From JAPLKB01 sp964532465 (GTDB taxonomy: Bacteria; Desulfobacterota; Syntrophorhabdia; Syntrophorhabdales; Syntrophorhabdaceae): a DNA stretch of 64,000 nucleotides. The number at the start of each line of letters is the position of its first letter. The first letter of the stretch is position 1. The DNA lies in NCBI GenBank assembly GCA_964532465.1, contig CAZHHX010000018.1, positions 6,353 through 70,352 of the forward strand, in the 5' to 3' direction. The notes under the pieces were generated by a model. The model had not been told where the DNA came from and ran no database searches. It was given only the letters and a program-made list of their open reading frames with translations. Positions 49,590 through 58,181 of the stretch are shown here, piece by piece. The translations under genes and the position numbers were made by a program.

Positions 49590-51475
49590 AGTGTAATGCC
49601 GAGTCTTCTTACAGTCTCTTCCTTTACATGCCCTGTTTCGTCCCACCCGCGAAGCGCAAAATAAGCTTTCAGCATCACTTCTATCTTTTTTTGATCGAGG
49701 GGCAGGCGCTTCCCCTTAATATAATCTTCCGACTCTTTATAAAACCTATCCGGATAATGGTAATCCTGAAATGCAAGCCCTCTGTCAAGGTTAAAGAGGT
49801 GCGCCATGTTGACAATGCGTTCTGCAGCAAATAGAAGTTCATTTTCATCCATTTCATATCCGTAGACTGCATGGAAGGCTTCACTCATAAGAGACGGGCC
49901 TATGGTTCGTAAAACAGGCGGCCTTATACACAGCCCGAAGGAATTAAGGAGCGTCATATATTCTTCAGAGTATTTTGCCATGGCAGGTATGGCAACTTTT
50001 GAAGGAGGCATGCCGAGGATATTGTCTTTCAACGCCTGCGGCATGTCAACAAGTTCGAGTTCTGCAGGGCTTAGCGCAAGAGGTTCATATTCGTAACTTC
50101 TCTCAAAATCCTTCAGATCATCCACGGGGGTTCTGATGCGGAGATGGTCGCCTCCTCTCGTGTTTATAAGCACACCAAGCATCCATGTGTCAAACCTGCC
50201 TCTGGGGTCGCGTACCGGCATTTCAAGCCCTTTAATCTCGCAGGCAAAGGATTCGGAACCCTTGAAATGTTCCACTGCGTTCTTTATCCCATGGCCGAAC
50301 ATTTCTCCTATGCCTTCTTTCATGCCTATCATGGAAATCAATTTGTAAATGCTTTTAAAATCCCCGAAAACAGGGCTGAATCCTATATCAGCTTCTTTCA
50401 GAAAGCCCTTCTCAAAAAGCTCTATGATGTATGCCGTTGTTGCGCTTGCGGATATGACATCCATACCGAGTCTGTTGCACAACTCTACGCATTGGAATAT
50501 CTCAGGAATACTTTCAAGGTTAAGTTTTGCGCCGAACTCAAGGGTAAAGGTTACCTCAAGGCCGCATGTTTCGTATCCTGCATACTCTCCATCCTTTACT
50601 TTCGACCAGTGCAGACAGCCGATAGGGCATGATACACAAGCAAGTGTCCGTTCCTTATACTTTTCTTCAAAAAATCTTCTGCCCCTTGTTGCTTCCCAGT
50701 TGTCGAAAGAGCCCTGCCTGAAATTCCGTCCCGGCAGTATGCCCAGTTTATTATAAACATCGGAGACTACCATTGAGCCATACCGTCTTGTATAACCGAA
50801 AGAATCAGAGGATAAGATGCGTTCTCTGAATTTCTTTGTGATTGCCCGGAGAAGATTTTTATCCCTGATCTGTATTTCTCCCTTTCCAACAAAACATATG
50901 GCTTTCAGTTTTTTGCTGCCCATAATCGCGCCCAGGCCTGTACGACCGAAAGAATGGTGATAATCCGCCTGAATAGAAGCGAAATACACAGAGGCTTCAC
51001 CTGCCTGTCCGATACTTAAAACCTCCGCGTCCTTTCCTTCTTTCTCTTTTAATATATGTACTGTTTCAAAGGTATCTTTTCCCCATAAGGCTGATGCATC
51101 TTTTAAAACCACGCCCTTTTCATTAATAAGGGCATAAACAGGAGTTTCTGATTTACTCTTTATCCATATGGAGTCAATATTGCAGAGTTTTATTGCAAGG
51201 CCTGTCTTGCCGCCGGAGTTTGCTGTCCCGAAATACCCTGTAGGCGAGAGGGCGGTTGCCTCGCACCGAGAGGCGGTAGGTATATTTGTGCCTACCAGAG
51301 CGCCGCTTGTAAAAAACAAACTGTTCTTTGCATCAAGAGGCTCAATTGTCCTGTCAGTATTTTTATACAAAAGGGCGGTATTAACTCCCACTCCTCCCAT
51401 ATATCGTGATCTTAATCCCTCGTCTTCAAAATATGTATGTTCCTTTTTCTCAAGATCAATTACGAGGATTCGCAT
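49586..51475 (-). CDS. Aldehyde:ferredoxin oxidoreductase (tungsten/molybdenum pterin, AOR family)
   Basis: A 629-residue AOR. The N-terminal domain has RYMGGVGVNTALLY and SGALVGTNIPTASR, and the bis-pterin domain FGRTGLGAIMGSKKLKAI. The 4Fe-4S cluster ligands are C280, C283 and C287 (CVSCPIGC) plus a late Cys in NSFGLCIRPP. It oxidises aldehydes to acids with ferredoxin, or reduces acids. The gene for a matching two-cluster ferredoxin overlaps its start by 20 bases. The window's MobB and FdhD support pterin-cofactor metabolism. Which aldehyde it uses is unknown. Confidence 0.94.
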   Translation of the reverse strand: MRILVIDLEKKEHTYFEDEGLRSRYMGGVGVNTALLYKNTDRTIEPLDAKNSLFFTSGALVGTNIPTASRCEATALSPTGYFGTANSGGKTGLAIKLCNIDSIWIKSKSETPVYALINEKGVVLKDASALWGKDTFETVHILKEKEGKDAEVLSIGQAGEASVYFASIQADYHHSFGRTGLGAIMGSKKLKAICFVGKGEIQIRDKNLLRAITKKFRERILSSDSFGYTRRYGSMVVSDVYNKLGILPGRNFRQGSFDNWEATRGRRFFEEKYKERTLACVSCPIGCLHWSKVKDGEYAGYETCGLEVTFTLEFGAKLNLESIPEIFQCVELCNRLGMDVISASATTAYIIELFEKGFLKEADIGFSPVFGDFKSIYKLISMIGMKEGIGEMFGHGIKNAVEHFKGSESFACEIKGLEMPVRDPRGRFDTWMLGVLINTRGGDHLRIRTPVDDLKDFERSYEYEPLALSPAELELVDMPQALKDNILGMPPSKVAIPAMAKYSEEYMTLLNSFGLCIRPPVLRTIGPSLMSEAFHAVYGYEMDENELLFAAERIVNMAHLFNLDRGLAFQDYHYPDRFYKESEDYIKGKRLPLDQKKIEVMLKAYFALRGWDETGHVKEETVRRLGITL

Positions 51476-51701
51476 CTTCCCACCTCAACGCTTTGTAAGC
51501 ACATGCTGTTATGCATTCACCGCAGAGCTTACAGCCCTGGGCGACAGATATGGCAAAACTCTGCTTCTCATCATTTTTGTCTAATGTTATGAAAGATTTA
51601 TCCGGGTTTATAACATTGAAGTTAAAGAGCGAGCAGGCCAGTATGCATGACATACAGCCTGAACATCGCTCATGGTTTTTCAGTATCGTTTTTTTCGCCA
51701 T
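51456..51701 (-). CDS. Ferredoxin-like electron-transfer subunit for AOR
   Basis: An 81-residue protein with two 4Fe-4S motifs: HERCSGCMSCILACSLFN and CKLCGECITACAYKAL. Between them is an insert of about 33 residues (INPDKSFITLDKNDEKQSFA), as in the small subunit beside AOR in AorAB-type enzymes. ATG 51701 has GAGAGG eight bases upstream. It overlaps the previous gene by 32 bases and AOR by 20 bases, so the three are tightly coupled. Confidence 0.9.
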   Translation of the reverse strand: MAKKTILKNHERCSGCMSCILACSLFNFNVINPDKSFITLDKNDEKQSFAISVAQGCKLCGECITACAYKALRWEDANPRN

Positions 51702-52317
51702 ACTTAAACCTCTCAAGGAAATATGAGGCCATATAGGAGAGTTCCTTTAAAAACATGTCCCGCGACATCGGTTCTTTCCACCATTTGTCCTTCTTAAAAT
51801 ACGACATATTCACAGGTTTGATAAGATATACTACAGCACCTTCTTTTGACGGGGAATACAACAGGTGAAATCTTCTTGAGGCATATTCCGGCACAAGAAT
51901 GATAACCTTTTTTACTCCGATCTTTGAGAATGCCTCCTGTGTTTTATTGACCTTTATTCTGCCTTCGCCTTCTACGGCAATCTTCTTGAGCACACCTTCC
52001 TTGATGCCCCTTGTTTGCGCTGTTTTTGCAACAATATCCAGTATGCTCATTCCAAGTATTTTATCATCTTCAATCCATATGGTTTTGCCGTCTCCTGCCC
52101 AATATTCTCTGAAAGCCTCTGTGTATAACTCCCCGTTTTTATCTTCAAAGAACCTGGGGACAAATATGGCGTCTGAAGGAAAGATTTTATCTTCGTATCT
52201 AAGCTGATTTGCGATAGTTTTTAACGAGAAAGGATGGACAAAGATTCCTGCAATAATCATACAAGCGACGAGGATGAACATAAGACAGCCGCACCCCGCC
52301 TTTCCTCTGTTATTCAT
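51670..52317 (-). CDS. YdcF/SanA-like DUF218 membrane protein
   Basis: A 215-residue protein with one N-terminal membrane helix (CLMFILVACMIIAGIFV) and an extracytoplasmic domain. The blocks FPSDAIFVPRFFEDKNGELYTEAFREYW (read as two parts), VKKVIILVPEYASRR and SAFY-like LYSPSKEGAVVYL resemble the DUF218 (ElyC/SanA/YdcF) fold, which is linked to envelope polysaccharide metabolism. The match is by pattern and moderate. It is in the thiL-dprA operon; its end overlaps the ferredoxin start. Confidence 0.6.
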   Translation of the reverse strand: MNNRGKAGCGCLMFILVACMIIAGIFVHPFSLKTIANQLRYEDKIFPSDAIFVPRFFEDKNGELYTEAFREYWAGDGKTIWIEDDKILGMSILDIVAKTAQTRGIKEGVLKKIAVEGEGRIKVNKTQEAFSKIGVKKVIILVPEYASRRFHLLYSPSKEGAVVYLIKPVNMSYFKKDKWWKEPMSRDMFLKELSYMASYFLERFKYGEKNDTEKP

Positions 52318-52328
52318 TGTTCCCCCAA

Positions 52329-53075
52329 TTATTTATATTTGTTAAAATATTCATAGGAAATGACCGACAGAATTACGAGAGGTGTTGTTTCGGTTCTGAA
52401 TATATTTTCTCCAAGTGTGCATGAGGTAAAGCCATTCCCCCTAAGCCATTCAATCTCCAGATCATCTATCCCGCCTTCAGGGCCTATCACCACGCATATC
52501 TCCCCTCCCTCTTTCCGGTTTGACATAACATCATTGAATGATACTTCTTTTTCCTGTTCGTAAAAGGCCCACCGGTTTGAAATATTTTCCGTATAGGGGA
52601 GTATCCCTCTCAAGGGAGTAGGTTCAACCACCTCAGGTATGGTAAATCTTCCCGACTGACGGGATGCTTCTATAGTAATCCGTTTCCAGCGGTCGCATTT
52701 CCCTTTTTCCTTATCATCAAATTTAATTAAAGTCCTCTTGAAAATTGTAGGCAGTATCCTTTCCACACGGAGTTCCGTTGCCTTCTCGACGAGCCAGTCC
52801 ATACGCGGCCCTTTTATCGGACTTACACAGAGAGTTACCTTAGGCCTTTTTTCTTCAGGGTGATGTACGACATCCATTACCCGAAGATACAATTCCTTAC
52901 CTTTTATGCCGTTGATGGTGCATCTGTAAAGGTAGCCCTTTCCGTCAATCAGGTCTATTCTGTCGCCGATTGTTTTTCTCAGAACATTAATAATATATTT
53001 ATACATAGGGCCCGTAAGCAGCGCCATACCGTTCTTTATCTTCAGCTTGTCTACAAAAACTCTTCTTATTTCCAT
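52329..53075 (-). CDS. rsmE: 16S rRNA (uridine-1498-N3)-methyltransferase
   Basis: A 248-residue SPOUT methyltransferase. The N-terminal PUA-like part has GDRIDLIDGKGYLY, the linker LCVSPIKGPRMDWLVEKATE, and the knot CVVIGPEGGIDDLEIEWLR and LGENIFRTETTPLVILSVIS. All are standard in RsmE. It methylates U1498 of 16S rRNA. It is in the operon 11 bases after the YdcF-like gene upstream and 3 bases from the YhaM gene, whose product is also RNA-directed. Confidence 0.95.
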   Translation of the reverse strand: MEIRRVFVDKLKIKNGMALLTGPMYKYIINVLRKTIGDRIDLIDGKGYLYRCTINGIKGKELYLRVMDVVHHPEEKRPKVTLCVSPIKGPRMDWLVEKATELRVERILPTIFKRTLIKFDDKEKGKCDRWKRITIEASRQSGRFTIPEVVEPTPLRGILPYTENISNRWAFYEQEKEVSFNDVMSNRKEGGEICVVIGPEGGIDDLEIEWLRGNGFTSCTLGENIFRTETTPLVILSVISYEYFNKYK

Positions 53076-53078
53076 ATA

Positions 53079-54038
53079 TTACCTTTCCGGAAGCTTATAG
53101 AATCGTGCCCCATACAACCTGTGATATTCCGACCATTTCTCGCCTGCCATATTCTGTTTCATGTGTTCCTTTACGCCCATAACCTTGGCGTCGAGATCAT
53201 CAAGATAATGTACGGTAAGAGCTTCTATGGACATGGGTTTTTTCGGAGAGCCCCATTCTTCAACGCCATGGTGGCTGATAATGATGTGGGCAAGCATATC
53301 CGATGTATGCTCCGGTAATCCCTTCACCTCTTTTGCCATTTCTTCGAACATTATAGCTCCAAGAGCTATGTGTCCCAGAAGTCTTCCTCTGTCCGAGTAT
53401 TGAAAACCCCCTTTAATACAAAACTCTTCAACTTTTCCAATGTCATGTAAAAGGCTTCCTGCAATGATGATGTCTTTATCCGCGCCTGTTATGTCGGCCA
53501 CATGCTTACCCATATGCGCTATTGACAGAGAGTGTTCAAGGAGTCCACCCAGAGAGACATGGTGCACCGCTATAGAAGCAGGATATAAAAAAAATTTCTC
53601 CAGAATATCATTCCTTCTGATTAGCGCAGAGAAGACTGAGGCTATATGAGGATCCTCAATTTCATTCAGGAGCTGAAAAAAATCTTTTTTTAAATTTTCA
53701 ATCCCCGGTTCGGCTTCCGGGAAGAATGCGCTCATATCTTCCAGATTGACTTCATCGTCAAACTTCTTGATGCCGGTTATGGTCAACTGAGGTTTTTCCT
53801 GGTAGAGCCGCATCTTTGCCTTAACAAAGACAAGATCGTCTTTTTCAAAAAGCTTGTTTGTATTGTCTACGTTTTCCCAGACTTTACCTTCAATGCTGCC
53901 GGTTTTGTCCTTGAGTTCTATGCTCATATACTTCGCGTTATTTTTTCCTGTAAAGATATTCTTTTTTGAAACAATGAAAAGGTCGTTGACCTCAGTGCCT
54001 TCCTTGTTAATATCCCTAATAAATATGCTTTTTCTCAC
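53079..54038 (-). CDS. 3'-5' exoribonuclease YhaM-like (OB-fold plus HD domain)
   Basis: A 319-residue protein. An N-terminal OB-fold (about 10-95: ELKDKTGSIEGKVWENVDNT) binds nucleic acid and an HD domain (about 150-290) has HHVSLGGLLEHSLSIAH, AGSLLHDIGKVEEF and HIIISHHGVEEWGSPKKP. This order matches YhaM/CBF1-type 3'-5' exoribonucleases. The start overlaps thiL by four bases. The protein ends YRLYGARFYKLPER. It is common next to rsmE or thiL in Deltaproteobacteria-type operons, though I cannot verify frequency here. Confidence 0.88.
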   Translation of the reverse strand: MRKSIFIRDINKEGTEVNDLFIVSKKNIFTGKNNAKYMSIELKDKTGSIEGKVWENVDNTNKLFEKDDLVFVKAKMRLYQEKPQLTITGIKKFDDEVNLEDMSAFFPEAEPGIENLKKDFFQLLNEIEDPHIASVFSALIRRNDILEKFFLYPASIAVHHVSLGGLLEHSLSIAHMGKHVADITGADKDIIIAGSLLHDIGKVEEFCIKGGFQYSDRGRLLGHIALGAIMFEEMAKEVKGLPEHTSDMLAHIIISHHGVEEWGSPKKPMSIEALTVHYLDDLDAKVMGVKEHMKQNMAGEKWSEYHRLYGARFYKLPER

Positions 54039-55000
54039 GAGTGGTCTCCAAAGTGCTCGAAGCCCTTAATGTCGGGCTTTATGACTTTTCCGTTTTTTAA
54101 GATTTTCACGCCTCTGCCTTTTCCTACTTTGCCTATTATGGAAACAGGGAATCCATTATTTATGATATCTGTGATTGTTTGAAGCTTCTGAGGGGAGAAT
54201 GTGAAGAGCAGTTGGTAGTCTTCACCGCCAGCCAGGGCAAGATGCTCAAGACCTTCTCTTTTCAGAACATTAGGCATTGGTATGTCTTCAAGGTTTATCC
54301 TTGCGGATTTCCCGCTTTCCTTCATCATCCTTTCTAGGTCAATAACTAACCCATCGCTTATATCCATCATCGCATTAGTTATATCACTTTTTATCAATTC
54401 CTTCCACAGGCTATAGGGCGGTTTAGGATTTATGTGCCTGTTTATAAATCTGTTTGAGACTGTTGCTTTTTTACCTTTCTGCAGGAGGCTCAAGCCGTAT
54501 GCGCTTTCTCCCAGCCAACCTGTGACTCCTATCAGATCACCTTCTTCCGCATTGTTTCTTCCGAGATATCTGTCGGTTATTAATTTTCCTGTCATTGAAA
54601 TATCAATAAAAAAATCGCTTTTTGTTTCTATTGTATCACCGCCGAGGAGAATTGTATTGAATTCCTTTGCGGCCATGGCCATACCTTTGTAAAATCTGTT
54701 AATCTGCCGGTAAGTGATATGTTCCGGGATGCCGATCGTAACAAGAAAGTAGAGAGGTTCAGCCCCCATGGAAAGGATATCGGATATGTTTACATATATG
54801 GCTTTTTTACCTACATAATAGCTGTCCATAAAGGCAAAATCAAAATGAACATGCTCAGCAAGTCCGTCCTGGACAAAGACATAGGAGCCCTCTGCCATTC
54901 GGGTTACTGCTCCGTCATCGCCGATGCCTCTCAGTATTTCTTTGGATGATACTCCAAACCTTTTAAGCCGTCTTATAAGTTCATTCTCTTTTATTTCCAT
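54035..55000 (-). CDS. thiL: Thiamine-monophosphate kinase
   Basis: A 321-residue ATP-dependent kinase that makes thiamine diphosphate. It begins MEIKENELIRRLKRFGVSSK and has GIGDDGAVTR (metal site), DGLAEHVHFDFAFMDSYYVG, NISDILSMGAEPLYFLVTIG, LLGGDTI, and DISDGLVIDLERM. All are usual in ThiL of the AIRS/PurM family. It is the first gene of the operon thiL-yhaM-rsmE-ydcF-like-ferredoxin-AOR-dprA; the terminator at 55075-55106 separates it from the upstream operon. Confidence 0.95.
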   Translation of the reverse strand: MEIKENELIRRLKRFGVSSKEILRGIGDDGAVTRMAEGSYVFVQDGLAEHVHFDFAFMDSYYVGKKAIYVNISDILSMGAEPLYFLVTIGIPEHITYRQINRFYKGMAMAAKEFNTILLGGDTIETKSDFFIDISMTGKLITDRYLGRNNAEEGDLIGVTGWLGESAYGLSLLQKGKKATVSNRFINRHINPKPPYSLWKELIKSDITNAMMDISDGLVIDLERMMKESGKSARINLEDIPMPNVLKREGLEHLALAGGEDYQLLFTFSPQKLQTITDIINNGFPVSIIGKVGKGRGVKILKNGKVIKPDIKGFEHFGDHS

Positions 55001-55074
55001 TTTGTCAGCAGAGATGATAACAGGTAATAGATATGTTTTGCAACTATTGCTGTGCAGATAAACCCTGCATGAAT

Positions 55075-55106
55075 AAAAAAAGCGGGGATTGACTCCCCGC
55101 TTTTTT
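55075..55106. terminator. Bidirectional terminator after the acyl-CoA synthetase operon
   Basis: AGCGGGGA-TTGAC-TCCCCGCT with A6 before and T6 after. On the minus strand it ends the GlcD-GlcF-synthetase transcript. Confidence 0.92.
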
Positions 55107-55123
55107 ACATAATTTAATTGAAA

Positions 55124-55282
55124 TTACGTGTGATCACTCCACTTGCCGAACTGTTCTCTATTTCTGGGGCTCACGTCGCCCCCTCCACCGGCATAGCCGT
55201 CGGAGCCTCCCCTTCTCGCTCACCGTGTGAGCTAAAAGAGATACTTTTACGTGTGATCACTCCACTTACCGAACTGTTCTCT
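55124..55282. repeat. 36-bp direct duplication of the synthetase 3' end flanking an 87-bp insert
   Basis: Copies at 55124-55159 and 55247-55282 agree at 35 of 36 bases. Each encodes EQFGKWSDHT and TAA on the minus strand, but only the upstream copy is joined to the gene. The 87 bases between them hold the structured repeat. The insertion left the protein unchanged and moved the original 3' end and terminator downstream. Confidence 0.85.
55164..55233 (-). mobile_element. Structured repeat, third copy (70 bp)
   Basis: The reverse complement aligns without gaps to 9451-9520. All differences fall in hairpin stems or loops: stem 1 GCTCAC-ACG-GTGAGC against GCCCGC-ACA-GCGGGC, and stem 2 apex CGG-CTATG-CCG against CAG-TTTTG-CTG. 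GAGAAGGGGAG and GGGGGCGACGTGAGCCCCAG are invariant. Confidence 0.8.
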
Positions 55283-56851
55283 TAATAACCTGTGAAGGAT
55301 CTTGCCAGCCGCGCTTCTCGGCATCTCTGAGTCTTTTATGAGGATTACATTCTTTGGAACTTTGAATCCTGCGATCTTGCCTTTACAGAAACCGGAAATC
55401 TCATCAGGCGTTGCAGTCTGATTTTCATGGAGAACAACTATAGCGGTAACCTGCTCACCCCATTTTTCATGGGGGACGCCGATAACTGCAACGTCTTTTA
55501 CAGCCGGGTGCCCGCCGACACAGTTTTCCACTTCGGAGGGAAATATGTTTTCACCGCCGGAGATGATCATGTTGGCTTTCCTGTCAACGAGAGTATAATA
55601 TCCGTCCTCATCAATGTATGCCATGTCGCCTGCGCTGAAGTACTCACCCTTCATTGCCGCCGCGGTTTTTTCAGGGTCTTTCCAGTAACCTTCAAAGAGC
55701 ATGGAGCTTCTTGAGTAGAGTTCGCCCACCTCATTCGGTTTTGTAACAAGGTTCCCGTCTTCGTCGTAGAGTTTTAAAATATCCGTACCCATGACTTCAC
55801 GTCCGATGGAGCCGAGTTTCGTCATCTGTTCGTGGGGCTTCAGGACAGTTACGATACCGGCTTCCGTAGATCCGTATGCCTCATAAAGATTTGAATTCGG
55901 GAACATTTTCAGGATTCCGAGTTTTGTATCACGTCTTGCCGGCGCTGAAGAACAGAGCAGCTTCTTCACGCAGGTTACATCAAATTTCGCTTTTACTTCA
56001 TCCGGGAGCGCAAGGAGCATAATGTAATGAGTCGGAACAAGTGAGGTAAAGGTGACCTTCTGTTCCGCGAAGGTCTTCAGGAGGTCTTCAGGATTGAAAC
56101 TTACCATATTATATGCCATGACAGTGCCGCCTACCCAGGTGACAACAAAGGAGTAGAAGAGTGAGTTTACGTGGCAGCAAGGCATGACAAGCAGGTTTGT
56201 ATCATCGAAATTAAACTGATGGTCGTAGACCATAATAAAATACTGTGCAAAGAGGTTGGCATGGCTCTTCATAACGCCCTTTGGCCTTCCTGTTGTTCCG
56301 CCGGTATACATGATGACCCAGATATCATCCGCGTCAACCGATACCGCAGGCTCTTCCGGACTTGCCGCCGCGATTACATCTTCATAAGAGGCAAAACCGT
56401 CGAAGTGGGGATTATCTATTGCAAAAGATATGTATTTTTCTACTGTTGGAAGGTTTTTCTTCATCCCCTCTGCCATGGTTACCCAGGGAAGTTCAGCTCC
56501 GTCTCTGTCTTTCCCGCCCTGCACGATTAAAACCTTTGCCTCGCAGTGACTAAGGATGTACTCCATTTCCGGTTGCGCGAGCCTGAACATAATCGGTACG
56601 CATACAAACCCGCCCTTTGCGGCAGCGGCGTATATTTCGAGCCACTCTACGCAGTTGTAAGCAAGCACCGCGAATCTTTCGCCTTTCTTCAGTCCCATAT
56701 CGGCAAGTGCGTTGGCAAGCCTGCATGCCCTGTCATCCCACTGCTTAAAGGTATACGCCTTGTTCATGTCTTTGATGCCTATTTTGTCCGGCCATTTGAA
56801 GGCGTTTACCCTCAAAACATCCTTTGCCGTCATCCAGTGACCATTGTTCAT
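55247..56851 (-). CDS. AMP-forming acyl-CoA synthetase/ligase
   Basis: A 534-residue adenylate-forming ligase. The P-loop is VIMYTGGTTGRPKGVMKSHA, A5 is NLYEAYGSTEAGIVTV, A8 YTLVDRKANMIISGGENIFP, and the acetylatable lysine is in MPRSAAGKILHRLL near the C-terminus. It activates a carboxylic acid to its CoA thioester via the acyl-AMP. Substrate not clear; a medium-chain or aromatic acid is possible. It is the last gene of the GlcD-GlcF-synthetase operon, 50 bp after GlcF. Its 3' end has been duplicated by the structured-repeat insertion. Confidence 0.92.
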   Translation of the reverse strand: MNNGHWMTAKDVLRVNAFKWPDKIGIKDMNKAYTFKQWDDRACRLANALADMGLKKGERFAVLAYNCVEWLEIYAAAAKGGFVCVPIMFRLAQPEMEYILSHCEAKVLIVQGGKDRDGAELPWVTMAEGMKKNLPTVEKYISFAIDNPHFDGFASYEDVIAAASPEEPAVSVDADDIWVIMYTGGTTGRPKGVMKSHANLFAQYFIMVYDHQFNFDDTNLLVMPCCHVNSLFYSFVVTWVGGTVMAYNMVSFNPEDLLKTFAEQKVTFTSLVPTHYIMLLALPDEVKAKFDVTCVKKLLCSSAPARRDTKLGILKMFPNSNLYEAYGSTEAGIVTVLKPHEQMTKLGSIGREVMGTDILKLYDEDGNLVTKPNEVGELYSRSSMLFEGYWKDPEKTAAAMKGEYFSAGDMAYIDEDGYYTLVDRKANMIISGGENIFPSEVENCVGGHPAVKDVAVIGVPHEKWGEQVTAIVVLHENQTATPDEISGFCKGKIAGFKVPKNVILIKDSEMPRSAAGKILHRLLREQFGKWSDHT

Positions 56852-56901
56852 GATTAACCCTCCTTAAGTAGTTTTAAAGTCAGCTTTTTTGAATTTCCTT
56901 T

Positions 56902-58176
56902 TCACTCTACAAGCTCCAGGAGATGATATACCTTTTGAGTCATCTTGTTCCTCAGAGCGTTGTCAATCAAATTGATCATACAACCGGGGCAGGCAGTAAC
57001 TACAATATCCGCTCCTGTTGCCTTGATTCCGTCCATCTTCTTGTCGGCTATCTTTTTTGTAAGGTCATAATGATACACGCTGAAGGAGCCGCCCATGCCG
57101 CAGCACATATCCGCATTCGGCATTTCCACATACTTCAGTCCCTTCAATGCCTTGAGGATTGCCCTGGGCTGTTCCTTAATGTTCTGATATCTTATAAGGT
57201 GGCAGGGATCGTGCCATGTGGCGGTTTTGCCTTCAAACTCTTTCCTCAACTTAAAGTCTTCCGGTGGAATTTTCATAACATCAATGACAAATTCGGTGCT
57301 GTCTTTTATCTTTTTTTCAAAAGCTTCATACCGTTTCTGCTGATCCTCATTGTCAGGGAGATACTTCTGATAATCCTTGAGTGTTGAACTGCATGTACCG
57401 CAGGCAGTGACAATGTAATCCACGTCCTTAAATGCTTTAATGTTCTCTTCGGCGAGCATCCGTCCGGTCACGAAATCACCGCTGAAATAGATGGCAGCGC
57501 CGCAGCAGTTCTGTGCCTCAGGCACTACAACCTCTATACCCCTTTTGGTAAGAAAGTCTATAAGCTTCAGTCCCAGTTCAGGATATACGAAATCGGTGGC
57601 GCAGCCCATGAAAAAGCCTACTCTCATTTTCGGTTTCTCACCGTTTACCGGTTTATACACGGGTTTTACCATATCACGTAAAAAAGTCTTTGCCATTGCA
57701 GGGATGTTCCTTCCCTGTCCGAGGCCTTTTAAAAAGTCAGGCAGATGTCTTATGTTGCCTTCGGTTTTAGGAAGCATCCACTGGAAAGCCTTTGCGAGTT
57801 TTAAATATCTTCCGAAGGCTTTTCTGTTTGACATAACCTTTCTGAAGGCAAAGTCCTTGATAAAACCAAGTCCTTTATCTTTTACCATCTGCGCCCTTGC
57901 CCCCACTACAACCCTGTCGATTTGTGTCTTTGACGGACAGTTGGCGGCGCACCTTTTACAGAGGAGGCACTTTCCGATAATGTCGCCCATCTCCGGGGTA
58001 AACTCCTGCTCTCCTTTCAGAGCAAGCTTTACGAGATAATTTTTCCCTCTTGCAACGGCGGTTTCAGTCTTTTCTTCCTGATACACAGGACAGAAAAAGC
58101 TGCAAAAACCGCATTTCATACACTGGTCGGCAAATTTTTCAATTTTTTTCAGCTCTGATAAGTCTTTCAAACTCAA
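56902..58176 (-). CDS. GlcF-like Fe-S oxidoreductase subunit (two CCG domains)
   Basis: A 424-residue soluble electron-transfer subunit. Two 4Fe-4S motifs (CMKCGFCSFFCPVY and CLLCKRCAANCPSK) are followed by two cysteine-rich CCG domains (GFFMGCATDFVYP...AQNCCGAAIYF and ATWHDPCHLIR...ADMCCGMGGSF). It takes electrons from the FAD subunit encoded five bases upstream and passes them to a quinone or other acceptor. The arrangement matches glycolate/lactate oxidase GlcDF or LutA-like partners. Confidence 0.93.
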   Translation of the reverse strand: MSLKDLSELKKIEKFADQCMKCGFCSFFCPVYQEEKTETAVARGKNYLVKLALKGEQEFTPEMGDIIGKCLLCKRCAANCPSKTQIDRVVVGARAQMVKDKGLGFIKDFAFRKVMSNRKAFGRYLKLAKAFQWMLPKTEGNIRHLPDFLKGLGQGRNIPAMAKTFLRDMVKPVYKPVNGEKPKMRVGFFMGCATDFVYPELGLKLIDFLTKRGIEVVVPEAQNCCGAAIYFSGDFVTGRMLAEENIKAFKDVDYIVTACGTCSSTLKDYQKYLPDNEDQQKRYEAFEKKIKDSTEFVIDVMKIPPEDFKLRKEFEGKTATWHDPCHLIRYQNIKEQPRAILKALKGLKYVEMPNADMCCGMGGSFSVYHYDLTKKIADKKMDGIKATGADIVVTACPGCMINLIDNALRNKMTQKVYHLLELVE

Positions 58177-58181
58177 CCCCC

